In this document: positions 11,295 through 20,523 of the stretch, piece by piece
How positions within the stretch are numbered: the first letter of the stretch is position 1
Layout of the letters: the number at the start of each line of letters is the position of its first letter
Assembly (NCBI GenBank): GCA_029298735.1
Contig: JANSLP010000376.1
Span: 1-29,774 of the forward strand
Direction of reading: 5' to 3'
Length of the DNA stretch: 29,774 nt
Source: Ophiostoma sp. CBS 140.51
Taxonomy: Eukaryota; Ascomycota; Sordariomycetes; Ophiostomatales; Ophiostomataceae
Position numbers and translations under genes: made by a program
The notes under the pieces: generated by a model
The model's input: only the letters and a program-made list of their open reading frames with translations
Told to the model about the DNA's origin: nothing
Databases searched by the model: none

Positions 11295-13129
11295 CTAGCT
11301 TCCAGCTGCTATAGGCTGCGTGCCTTCTCCTTCCCGGCCTCTCGATAAGGGATTGTGATTATGTGCTGAATCCCCAATCCCATGTCGAAGCTCGGAAACA
11401 CGATCGTCTGCTTCTCCAGCTTCGCCGTCGTCCTCGTAGTCGTCGTCAACCGCTCCCTGGCCCGTATCGTCGGGGTTGTCGTCGTACTGTTGGTCATCAG
11501 GGAGGCTTTCGTCCTGCTGGGTGCTCGAGCCGGCCGTGGTGGGGGCTGCTTTTGCGCCAGCCTTGCGGCTCTTGCGGTTCCTATTCCTCGCCTTCTCCTT
11601 GTTCCGCTGCCGCCGTTCCGTTTCGAGACGCTTCTTGCGCTCCTTCATCTCGAATTCGTAAATCAGCCGTGGTTTGTGGCCCGTGATGTTCTCAAACTCG
11701 CAAAAGGGACAGATGTAGATGTCAGCCTCGGAGTCGGAAGTGCCCCGCGTAGCGTTGAGTTCTTGCTGTTTGCGTCTCCGATCTCTGACCTGCTTCCGAA
11801 GTTCCCGACGGATCTTGTAGTCCTCCTTCTCCTTCTCGAGCTGCTGCTTCGACCGACCACCGTCCACGCTCTTTGATGGTTTTCCGCCCGCAGAAGACCC
11901 ATTCGGTTTGTTAGATCCGGCAGCGTAAGTGCTCGGTACGTTGCTACCACCGCGGAGCCGGCCTTGTTGCTGTCCTTGTTGCCAGTATGCAGAGCTGGGT
12001 GGCGTCCTTGGTTCAGAACCAGACCATAAAAGATTCCCAGGCACCTTTGAGGAGCAGGTAAACGTAAACTGTAGGGAGCCCTGGGGGTATGCATCGGTAT
12101 CTTGGAATTGTGAGGCTGGATCGATGCTCTCTTGTGGCGCTTGTCGTTCCGCACTCGCAATAGCGTTGGAAATGATACCAGCGTTGTTGGAATTGTTAGG
12201 GGGATCTAAGTCGAGAATCAATGTTAGCAGCTAGAAATAGACATAAGCAGGCAAGCATCCGGCCGTCTTTGAAACCAATCAAGCGTTCCGGACTGCCCCA
12301 GCCATGGAAGGTACAGCTTCATGTGCCGCCCCAGGATGTTCCTACCCGCTGTTGTAATGGGATACCGTTGAGTACGGGCATAGCGGCCTCTCCCTGGTCC
12401 TGAGATGCCCACAGGGGCCGCAGCAAAACTGGCCGGCTTGACATCGGCCGACAATGGTGGGCTCCCAGCTAGGCTGTCGTAGCTAGAGTTTGTCGTCGAG
12501 GTTTCGGACGCTGTCGATCGAAGGCTAGTCGAGGAGTAGCTGCCGGTGTGCGACGTATCACCAGCGGAGGGTATCTTCCTCTTCTTGGTGTTGCTCGTAT
12601 ATTCAAATGAATCAAATCCGTCGGCTGTCAACGTTGAAGGGGGCAAGGTCCAATAGCCCTGTGCCGGTGGCACATGGGATGGCTGTGAAGTTCGCACAGA
12701 TCGGTTTACAACGCGGGTTGTGCGTGAGGAAGGTGATGCATCGTTTTCGCCGCTGCTGCGTCGTGGCCGAGAAGGAATATGAGCTGCCCGCCCAGCGGCC
12801 GGTCCCTGCTTGACATTTGGTTTTGTTGCTAACGAATTTGGTGCTGTAGCTGTAGCCGAGGGCGTAGACGTCGTGGACGAGGCTGTGGTCGCCGGTTTGG
12901 CTGCAACTGTTGCAGGCTTTGCCTGGCCGACGAATATCGGCCGCTCGACGGGTGCAGTATCCTGCTTCAAGCTGTATGGGTAGTAGAACAGAGGTGCTCC
13001 TGGCGTCTGGTCTGGCGGGTACTGGATCAAGTCGGCGGCATCGGACGACAGTCGTTCACGAAGACGTCGCTTTGGGAGGGGATGGATCAGCCGATCGGGG
13101 TAGACGGGCGAGGCGGTTTCGGGAGACAT
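11295..13129 (-). CDS. Conserved unnamed fungal protein with CPFC motif, two exons
   Basis: Proposed model: join(13129..12346, 12205..11295), 564 residues; the total coding length divides by three. The function is unknown. The N-terminus carries IHPLPKRRLRERLS followed by a YPPD and PLFYYPYS block (residues 14-53), then a Ser/Thr/Ala-rich linker. A basic TKKRKIP stretch (181-187) is a plausible nuclear signal. GISGPGRGRYARTQR follows at 241-255. After the splice come NNAGIISNAIASAER (268-282) and LQFTFTCSSKVPG (305-317). A long basic helix, KEDYKIRRELRKQVRDRRRK, sits near 388-407; then IYICPFCEFE (424-433; C427 and C430, only one Cys pair); a second Lys/Arg-rich helix (449-475); and an acidic Asp-rich tail (about 492-530). 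This block order matches a filamentous-ascomycete family I recall as hypothetical proteins. I chose the ATG at 13129 (CAAAATG context, next to the conserved block). An in-frame ATG at 13273 would add 48 hydrophobic residues and cannot be excluded. Confidence 0.82.
12206..12345 (-). other. Intron (140 nt) in the CPFC-motif gene
   Basis: Donor GTAGGA starts at 12345; a GCTAACA branch point lies about 18 nt before the acceptor CTTAG, which ends at 12206. It is needed because the exon-1 frame hits a TAA inside the branch point and the downstream exon has no ATG start of its own. Of the nearby GT sites, this one alone has the right phase: a single G remains, joining AT to make Asp262. GTACCT, GTTTCA and GTCTAT nearby are all phase 2. 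Confidence 0.68.
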
Positions 13130-13144
13130 TTTGCGGGCTGGTTC

Positions 13145-13430
13145 TATATAGCGGAACAGACGAACGAATCGAGTTAGCCACTGGAACAGGTGAAGGATGT
13201 CAGGCAGAGAGGAGACGGAGAGGTCGACGCCGAATAGCCAAGGAAAGAGCTTCTCCAGAAAAGAAGCAGCCATGTCCGGCCAACAAGATCCGAACTGTCG
13301 TCAACAGTCCGCCAGTACCCCCTTGCCTATGTGTATGAGGGAATGTCGGGTGACAGAAATGCAAAAAGCAATGGTGGGAGGTGGATATGCATGTTGTGTA
13401 AAAAAAAGTGAAAAAGAGGAGACGACCTAC
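13145..13430 (-). other. Possible 5'-UTR intron upstream of the CPFC-motif gene
   Basis: A consensus donor GTAGGT begins at 13430. A GGCTAAC branch-like site and a CTATATAG acceptor ending at 13145 sit just 16 nt before the chosen ATG (13129). Splicing (286 nt) would remove the alternative upstream ATG at 13273, supporting the shorter protein. This rests on motifs only. Confidence 0.35.
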
Positions 13431-15399
13431 AAAAGTCGGTGGGCGGGGAAGGTCACATACCCATCACATCGCCTCACGTTCTCTCTCCGCAGCTACCACA
13501 TGTACGGTTCCATGTATCCAGCAAGCTGGGAAGACTGCCTTGCCGAATTGTATAAAGGTGATATCAATGTCGGTAGAGGATGGTAGTCGCTTCGTCGATG
13601 TTCTTTGTCGTCGTGGGTGGGATGTGGAGGGCCGTTCGGAGCGGTATGGAGCGGCAAAATGGCACGTCAAAGAACCCTAGATTTCTGCCTAACGGGGAAG
13701 TGCGTTAGACTTAAGACGACGAACACAAATGGATGCACACTGCCAGGCCAGTATAGCAACGAGACTCCGAGACGCCAACACACTCGTAGAGGTCGAGAAA
13801 GGAGCCAGAGGGAAAAAGGTCGGTAGGAGGAGCTCCTATGAAGCCCTTGGCATCACCACCTCGAATCCGTCCACCTAGGATACACGTGCGGGGAAGTGAA
13901 GAAGAGTATGCGTAGCAGAAGAAGGCCAAAAGAAGAGTCGGGGGCAGAGAGGCAGTCGGGTCGAAGAAGGAGTGGTGAAGAGGGCGAGAAGTGGCTCGGG
14001 TGCTCGTTTCTCGTTTTTGTTCGTTTTCGTCACCTACCTCGTCTCGAGATTTTGCTGAAACCGCACGGGGAGAGCGAAATCCAAAATCGGTACGGCCTCT
14101 GCGTCGAGGAGTGTCGGGACCAAGAAGGGGTGCGGAATGTGGTGCCAGTATATATGCAAGATCGCGGCGGATGTGCTTCGTGGCGGATGTGCTCCAGAAA
14201 AGAAGTAAACAGAAAGGAGAAAACAAAACAAAACGCCCTGGTTCCTGGCGTCGAGAGCGTTGGCAGTTTCCAAAAGGGCAAGAGCGAAAACCCGCTGATG
14301 TGGCAAGGACTTCCCTCCTACTGTCTGATTGCTAATTGCCTGCCAAAACGTATTTTGATAGATGGCCTGGCTGGCCGATTTCAGGTCAGTGGTAAAGTGG
14401 TAGCAGGGGCCCGCCTTCAGGGCCGAAAATTACCTAAGCGGACCAAGGGCACACTGAAAACAATGAACGCCAGCAAAATGTGCTACAAATGCACACAAAC
14501 GGATACCGCCAGCCAACAATGGCTGGTGGCTTGCCGATAATAGCAGGCACTGATTGGCTGGGCATTACAGTGGGGACCAAATTTGGTAGAGACACCGAAA
14601 CTGTTTGACCTTGAATACAGACGGCTGGTCCTGTGCTCCTTCCCTGACGAGCAAGATGACAAGGACACGATGTCATGACAATTGGGCCGTTTGAGAAGGA
14701 ACAAACCTGAACATAACACGGAAGGGAAAGAGCGAACGACTCCGGATACTTAACCGACCGGCTGCGAACCTTCCCCCGCCTGCACGATAAACGATAGGAC
14801 ATACTGCCAAATGCAATGGACGGGTATCGCAATTCCAGCGAGGAAGGCGCGGTAAGCCTCGGCGAAATTGGGGCTCCTGCCGCAGCAGCGCCGGAGTCCA
14901 CAAGATGAGAAAAGTAGACAAAAGCGAGGCCGACGAGGAAGACGAATACAATAAGCTTTGCATTCGATTGAGATGCCAGACCAGCCTCAATGCAATGCAA
15001 CAAAGCAAAGCCGCTTCGAACGCAAGAACAAGAACAACACGACGGATTACCTCTGCCAGTCTTGGTGCGGGGGTTGACCAGAAAAAAGTTGGCGAGTGCC
15101 GGGCTGCGAAAGCGGCAGAATGAAAGTACCATTCTGCCCTACTCAACGCCAAAAGGTACAAGGAGACTTACGGCAGGTATCTTCCCCTACCAACTCAACG
15201 CTCAATGGCTCCTTCTGCTCTTTCTCCTCGCGCGACGCACCTGGTGGTCCCACTTTTTATCGCTCGCCCCTGCCCCGAAGCGCCGCCGGCTGGGGTGCTC
15301 CTGCTGAGCCTGGCGGTCGCTACTTCCCAATTGCTGGGCGTTGCTGCACTTTGATGGGTACCGGCGCTCCAAGAAAAATAGAGCCTTTTCTCTTTTTTC
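13431..15399. other. Intergenic region between divergent genes
   Basis: This lies between the minus-strand CPFC-motif gene and plus-strand cti6. The longest frames (13896-14540 plus; 14434-15132 minus, which includes one hydrophobic stretch) overlap each other, match nothing I know and lack splice or promoter support, so I do not call them genes. The region contains a strong hairpin at 14506-14529 and a smaller GGCCC/GGGCC inverted repeat near 14408-14424. Confidence 0.55.
14506..14529. repeat. Inverted repeat, 10-bp stem with 4-nt loop
   Basis: CCGCCAGCCA (14506-14515) pairs with TGGCTGGTGG (14520-14529) across the loop ACAA, with one G-T mismatch if read as DNA (a wobble if RNA). The core CCAGCCA/TGGCTGG is perfect. 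An ATTGG box follows at about 14552. It could be a regulatory palindrome in the shared upstream region or a hairpin in an unannotated transcript. Confidence 0.5.
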
Positions 15400-16139
15400 C
15401 ACCCACTCGCTGTACTGGTGTGCTCCGCCGTCGTCCCTGCCTCTACTGTTTGTCTCTCGCTCTTTCTTTTCTTCTCCTCCTCGTTCCTGCCCTCTCTGCC
15501 TCTCCTTCTCCCTTCCGTCACCTGTCTCCTTCTCCCCGCTCACCTTCCCCTTCGTCCTCGACCTCTCTCTTTGCTTCTTCAACAGCTTCATCTCTCAATT
15601 CGACGTTGCAATCTTCGACCTTCCTCCGTCGCTCCTGTCGTCTCCTCTGCAGCTACCTTCCCGAGTCATGTTTCGCAGTCGCTCCGTCTCTCTCGCCTCG
15701 TCTCTTTCCTCGCGACTGTGATCCAGGCTCCCACCCAGCGCCGCCTTCCTCGAAAACAGCTGCCCTTTCCTCTTCGAAGCTAAAAAGCTTTTGTTCTGTT
15801 GACTTTTGTTGATTACATCGGCCTACTCCTCAGTACCTACCCAACTACCCACGTCGCGGCGCAGAATCGACACTTGCCTCGCGCGCCGCTAGAACCAACC
15901 GACTCTTTTCTCCTTCCCTCGATTCGCTCCTCTCCCCTCCCAAAACAGCTTCGACCATCTCTCCTTCTCTACACTAAGCAAGCGAGCAAAGCATTGGTTA
16001 CTTCCTATCATCCATTACGCGACCGTGCTCCTTCTGCTCGCAGTCGCTATTTATCCCCGTCCTCTCTCGCCCCTCCTCTTTTCCCTCCTCCCTCTCTTCT
16101 TTTCCTTTTCTCTCTTTTCTCCCACCGCGGTCGCGAGTA
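15400..16139 (+). promoter_or_regulatory. Pyrimidine-rich promoter/leader of cti6
   Basis: From roughly 15400 to the cti6 start, the plus strand is dominated by C and T tracts (for example 15440-15600 and 16060-16130). This is a common feature of filamentous-fungal core promoters and 5' leaders just upstream of the transcription or translation start. No TATA box stands out. Several frames stay open simply because of the CT bias (for example 15341-15721) and are not believed to be genes. The exact transcription start cannot be read. Confidence 0.5.
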
Positions 16140-18382
16140 ATGGCTGGACCCGATCCTCGACGTTCTTCTCGCGCTCGCACCAACCAACCGGTATCTCGAC
16201 CCTCCTCCACCACATCCAGCGTCTCGGGCCGCATTGAGCGCCATTCCTCCTCCAAGCATCATCAGTTTGTCAAGACGGGCTCGCCCCAGAAATCGTCCAC
16301 GTCGACCGCTTCGCTCGCGTCCGAGCCGCCCGACGACGCCGCGGGCACCGACGACAACACCCCTCCACCTCCCACGCGCAGCCGACGCGCCGCCCACCAC
16401 TCCAACGTCATCAAGGACGACGAACAGGACCAGTCGTCTGTAGTTGTCAGCGAGATTGAGATGACCAACGACGGGGACGACATCCAGGAGGACGACGAGG
16501 CAGTCCGTTGCATTTGTGGCAACGAGGACTACCCCGGTCTGCCCGCAGCCGAGGACATTGAGCAAGCGGCCAAGGATGGCTACGACGTCGAGGCCATCTT
16601 CCCGGCGGTCGTGACTGACGATCTGGCCGGCTTTTTCGTGCAGTGCGACATTTGTAAGGTCTGGCAGCACGGCGCCTGTGTCGGCCTCATTAACGACGCA
16701 ACACTTCCGGAGGAATACTATTGTGAGGAGTGTAGAACGGACCTACACAAGATCTTGCCCGGTACCAACAAGTGAGTTTCCCTTCTCGTGTGCCCCTAGT
16801 CAAATTAAAGCGTCCTGCTGACAACACCTTCTCTCCAGCCACCGTTGTTCAATTTATCTCGCCCTGAACCGCCGACGCTCGCGTACGGGCTCGTTCAACA
16901 AAAACCGCGAGCGCACGCCGCAACGCCGCGACAGCAGTAAGGACAGCAAAGATGGGGACAGAGAAATTGGCCCCGATGGTGGGCGGGAGTCCAAGCAATC
17001 GCGGTCGGCGGCGGCGGCGGCGGCGAAGCGTCGGTCGACAATGAACAGCCGAGACGCGGCGTACGACGAGGAACAGTTGCTCATTGCCCTTGCAGCCAGC
17101 AGGGAAGATGCGAGCGATCCTGCGGACCCCACTCCCAGACGGCCAAAGCGCAGTCGAAGCGACTCTGAAGAGTAAGCAGACCATCGCCACCTAAAACAGA
17201 CACCAACAACACAACGAATATTAACACAATGGGTGTAGGAAAGCAGACATGAAGCGCCAGCGCACCAGCTCGCGGTCTGTGTCGCCACCGGGTGACAAGT
17301 CGACATTGGCCGACGATTCGGACGACGCCATGGCCACGCGCAACGGATCCTCTAAGAAGGCGTCGCGGAGTGCAGCACTCGCCCGCTCCCAGGCACAGCG
17401 TGAACGTGCCGAGCGGGAAGAGAAGGAGCGGCAGCGCGCCGAGGCCGCTAGCAAACGCAATGGACGCGCCGAGCGTCGTAGAGTCGACGGTAAGGATGAC
17501 ACGTGTCAGCGCCCCGACGAAGCCACAAAGAGGCAGAACACTAACTGGTTAATAGACTCAGATCCATCCGACGAAGCTCCATTGGCAACAACGCGTGCCG
17601 CAGCGGCGACGCGGACAACATCTGCCCCTGCACCTCCCACAGCCACGCCGGCAACGGCCTCCACAAGCGGAAACACCTCTGCCGCGCCGACCAATGCCCC
17701 CTCCCAGTCCGCCACGCCGGCACCTGCTACAGCCGCGCGCTCGGCACCGCCACGACCGTCCCAACCGTCACCCGAAACCCCACCGCCGACTTCCGCGCCT
17801 GCCATGGCCCAATCCAAGTCTAAGGGCGGTCGGCCAACACACAAGAAGAAGGGCCGCAACCAATACACAAAGGAGCGGGACGCGCGCGAGGAGCTCAACT
17901 CGATGACACGGTCACGGTCCAGGGATGTGCCGGAGAACGGGCAGGGTAAACCCGGGTCGAGCGGCGGCGGCGGCGGCTCGCACGGCAACCAGAACAGCAA
18001 GTCTGGGTCGCGGTCCAAGGGCGGCAATGCCAACAGCCGTGTCAGCCTGACAGAGATGCGGCGGCGTGTGTCAGCCATGTCCGACTTTATTGGCAAGACA
18101 CAGATTGACATTGCCAGTGGAGAGTACCTTGCATCAGCTGTGGCCACACCTGATGGCGGCAAGGCTGGCAGCGGTAGCAATGGCAATGGCAACAATGTTG
18201 CGACAAACCCCAGCAGTGCCGCGACGACACCGTCATCCACCTCCGCACCACAGCTGCTCGCGACCAGCAACGGCGTGTCGTCAGATACACCCGAGAAGGA
18301 CTTTAAGAAGCTCCCGCTCCTGGAGATGATGGACACTCTGACGCGGAACATTATCCACTGGCAGAACCAGTACGGGAACTAA
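16140..18382 (+). CDS. cti6: PHD-finger protein Cti6, Rpd3L histone deacetylase subunit
   Basis: Model: join(16140..16771, 16839..17171, 17239..17489, 17556..18382), 680 residues. In yeast, Cti6 is a subunit of the large Rpd3 deacetylase complex; its PHD finger binds H3 tails methylated at K4, and it links to Cyc8-Tup1. The PHD finger runs about 121-204: C124, C126, C169, C172, H177, C180, C195, C198, a C4HC3 set with the usual CxxC-WQH-CVG core and EYYCEEC end. Downstream are MNSRDAAYDEE (279-289), a block I recall in Aspergillus-type Cti6; a charged RERAEREEKERQRAEA helix; GGRPTHKKKGRNQYTKERD (about 496-514); and two C-terminal blocks, TEMRRRVSAMSDFIGKTQID (about 571-590) and DFKKLPLLEMMDTLTRNIIH ending at the C-terminus. 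The order of blocks supports orthology beyond a generic PHD protein. Linkers are Ser/Thr/Ala/Pro-rich and presumably disordered. It is convergent with mtg1. Confidence 0.9.
16772..16838 (+). other. cti6 intron 1 (67 nt)
   Basis: Donor GTGAGT at 16772, branch-like GCTGACA near 16818, acceptor TCTCCAG ending at 16838. Without splicing the frame stops at a TGA at the donor. The junction makes Asn211 (AA|C). Confidence 0.88.
17172..17238 (+). other. cti6 intron 2 (67 nt)
   Basis: Donor GTAAGC at 17172 and acceptor GTGTAG ending at 17238, with a TTAACAC branch-like site just upstream. Unspliced reading stops at a TAA at the donor. The junction restores a Glu codon (GA|G) and joins the open frame starting around 17239. 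Confidence 0.85.
17490..17555 (+). other. cti6 intron 3 (66 nt, stop-free, multiple of three)
   Basis: Donor GTAAGG at 17490, branch point CACTAACT at about 17539-17546, acceptor TTAATAG ending at 17555. Size and signals match the two other cti6 introns. Because it is 66 nt with no in-frame stop, retention would simply insert 22 residues between two conserved blocks. I call it an intron on splice signals, not on the reading frame. Confidence 0.72.
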
Positions 18383-18960
18383 GAGGACTTGACCGAGAGT
18401 CTTGTCTTTTGTGTTTCTTGCTGTCTTTCATTTCTATGGTTCGGGACTGGTTACTTTGGCGTTTTATTTCAAACGGCGGCTTTCTTTTGAGAATACCCAG
18501 GCTGGAGAGACTTTCTTTCTACTCTTTCCTTTCACCTCTTCTTTTTTTTCGTTATAATTTTTATGCTTCTTCTTCTTTCTTACACCATCTCCCAGCATGG
18601 AGACCACAGTGGCCTAGGCTATAAGGCGTTGTTTTCTACCTTTGTGCTTTCTACTTTTATAGTTCTTTTGTTTTGTATGTCATTTGGATGTTGTTGGCCC
18701 ATTCCATATTGGAGCCGCCATTCTAGGAAATCCGGGCGTTTTGGGTCTTGTTATTCGGGATGGTCATTCACTGCCACTATATGTTTTATCAACGTTTGGT
18801 TGAACTGTTATACTGTTACTGCTTCACAAATACAGTACATCTTCACTTGTTTGACTCTTCGTGGTTATGTAACATGAGTGATGTGAATAGAGTGAATATG
18901 GTATCGTGGATTGTATGCGTGTAGAGTTTATATGTACATAGCAGTAGAATGGGTGCCTGC
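18383..18960. terminator. Convergent 3' flanks of cti6 and mtg1
   Basis: 578 bp lie between the two stop codons. The sequence is T-rich on the plus strand (for example 18536-18580, with TTATAATTTTTATG), as expected for polyadenylation regions. Open frames here are low-complexity and unrecognisable. No RNA gene is seen. Confidence 0.5.
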
Positions 18961-20523
18961 TCACGCGGACGGCACACCACCGACGGCCACGGGCGTTGCA
19001 TCGCCATTAAACCGCGCCGCCTGCCGCACCTTGCGCCGCTCCTTTTCTTGCTTGCGGGCCTGGTTCATCGACAGCGGCGGACCCGCCCGCGCCGACTCTT
19101 GCGCCGCCGCGACAGATGCCTTGTCCAGGTCGTCCAGGCAAAACGCGCCTAGCTTGCCCTTGCGCCAGGCCGTTACAAAGTATTGGGCAGCCGCCTCTTG
19201 CTGCGGTTCGCCGCCTTTCGCCAGCTTGCCGATCCGCCGGGCAATCGTATCCAGGAGTCCCAGAACGTCTTCTGTGGGTGCGTCCATCTTAAAGAGTTCC
19301 GTGTAGAGCGTCGGGTCGCGCTTGTTGAGCTGGAACAGCAGGTAGTCGGCCAGGGCAACAATGGGCACGAGTCCCTCACGGACACAGCCGACGAGCGCGA
19401 GCTTGAGCATGGCTTCCGGGTCGGCCACGTAGGGAACAAATACACCGGGTGTGTCCATGACCAAAACACCGCCGCCGTTGCCGCGGAGAGATGGGTCGGT
19501 CTCGGCTTCGTCGTCGAGAATACGGACAGGCGTACCGAGTTTGCGCGTCACGCCCGGTTGAGCACCTGTAGCGGCGGCTTTGGATCGGCGGTTGGCATCG
19601 ACCATGCCGCGGGCGCGCAGGCGGTTCAAGAGGGTCGACTTGCCGGCGTTGGGCATGCCCACCACAAGAGCGCGCAAACCGGTCAGAGACGTCTCACCGT
19701 GCCGTTTGGCCGCGTCCCTCACCGCAGTAATCAGTTTGGACGCCTCGCGGCGGCTGGTCTTGCCCGCAAAGGGATCCTTGGTGTCTTTGGCGCCGTCGGA
19801 GCCCATAAACAGGACAGCGTCAGCGTCTTTGCCGTGGAACGCAGCGAGACGGCGAAGGTCCGACTGTGTGGGCGAAAGTGACCCCGAAACGCCGTCCACG
19901 ACCAAATCACGGTGCGTGTACACAACAATACGTGTGCGTTGTGACGTGGCGCCTGCACCTGACGGAACAGGACCGCGGCCGGCAGCTCGAACGGGACCAG
20001 ACAAACCAGGCAAACTTCTGCTGTTGACTCCGCTGTCGTCGCCGCCACCGCCGCCGCTGCTGCCTTCACTTCCGGCCCCCCCGCCCACGGTATCGTTAAA
20101 GACACCCGTGCCCATCAACGACGACTCGAGCAGTGGGTTCCATGCCGTCAGGGGAACACGCATGTCTCGACACTCAATGACGAGGCCAACGGTCGCCAGG
20201 ACTTTGCGCATATTGTCGAGCGCGGCGCGATGGTGGCCGATAAAGTAAGACCGCGGCACGCCCGTCGATGGCTCGTAGACGGTGCGCGGCGTAAATTCCG
20301 GGAAAGCCCTGAACGCTCGTGCGGCCATGCCTTTCCTGGCCGAGGAAAAGGTCTCATCATTGATTCGCCGAGGTCCGTCTGCTGATGAAAAGGTCCGTAA
20401 TGGCCGTACGCTGGAGGTTGTCGCTGGTACTGGTCTGGCTATGCTGGCCAATAACCTGTGTGTACATGACTGCCGCAGTACAAACAGACAGCCTGTAGAC
20501 GGTATTCGTAAAGAGGCCGGCAT
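18961..20523 (-). CDS. mtg1: Mitochondrial ribosome-assembly GTPase Mtg1 (YlqF/RbgA family)
   Basis: A single exon of 520 residues. Mtg1 acts in the mitochondrial matrix in late assembly of the large ribosomal subunit; bacterial RbgA does the same for 50S. The GTPase motifs are in the circularly permuted order of this family: G4-like THRD (203-206), G1 GMPNAGKST (289-297), G2 Thr in PGVTRK (326), G3 DTPG (357-360). Before G4 is the family motif ECRDMRVPLTAWNP (117-130). The N-terminus (1-45) is rich in Arg, Ser and hydrophobics without acidic residues, consistent with a mitochondrial presequence. I chose the ATG at 20523 (CACAATG context). An in-frame ATG at 20619 would add 32 mostly charged residues that spoil the presequence. 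A Gly/Ser/Asp-rich insert (about 143-196) separates the first motif from G4. The canonical Asn of NKxD is Thr, as I recall for fungal relatives. Confidence 0.92.
   Translation of the reverse strand: MPASLRIPSTGCLFVLRQSCTHRLLASIARPVPATTSSVRPLRTFSSADGPRRINDETFSSARKGMAARAFRAFPEFTPRTVYEPSTGVPRSYFIGHHRAALDNMRKVLATVGLVIECRDMRVPLTAWNPLLESSLMGTGVFNDTVGGGAGSEGSSGGGGGDDSGVNSRSLPGLSGPVRAAGRGPVPSGAGATSQRTRIVVYTHRDLVVDGVSGSLSPTQSDLRRLAAFHGKDADAVLFMGSDGAKDTKDPFAGKTSRREASKLITAVRDAAKRHGETSLTGLRALVVGMPNAGKSTLLNRLRARGMVDANRRSKAAATGAQPGVTRKLGTPVRILDDEAETDPSLRGNGGGVLVMDTPGVFVPYVADPEAMLKLALVGCVREGLVPIVALADYLLFQLNKRDPTLYTELFKMDAPTEDVLGLLDTIARRIGKLAKGGEPQQEAAAQYFVTAWRKGKLGAFCLDDLDKASVAAAQESARAGPPLSMNQARKQEKERRKVRQAARFNGDATPVAVGGVPSA

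Noticed and set aside
11295..12221. Independent gene starting at 12221
   Set aside because: The apparent start is a TTG within the intron's branch/acceptor region. The protein continues from the upstream exon in matching phase and in the block order of the family.
14434..15132. 232-codon minus-strand ORF with a hydrophobic stretch
   Set aside because: It overlaps ORFs on the other strand, has irregular Cys/Ser composition, matches no family I know, and lacks promoter or splice support.
15096..15812. 238-codon plus-strand ORF upstream of cti6
   Set aside because: It starts at a non-ATG codon and stays open because of the CT-rich leader. The product is low-complexity Ser/Pro/Leu.
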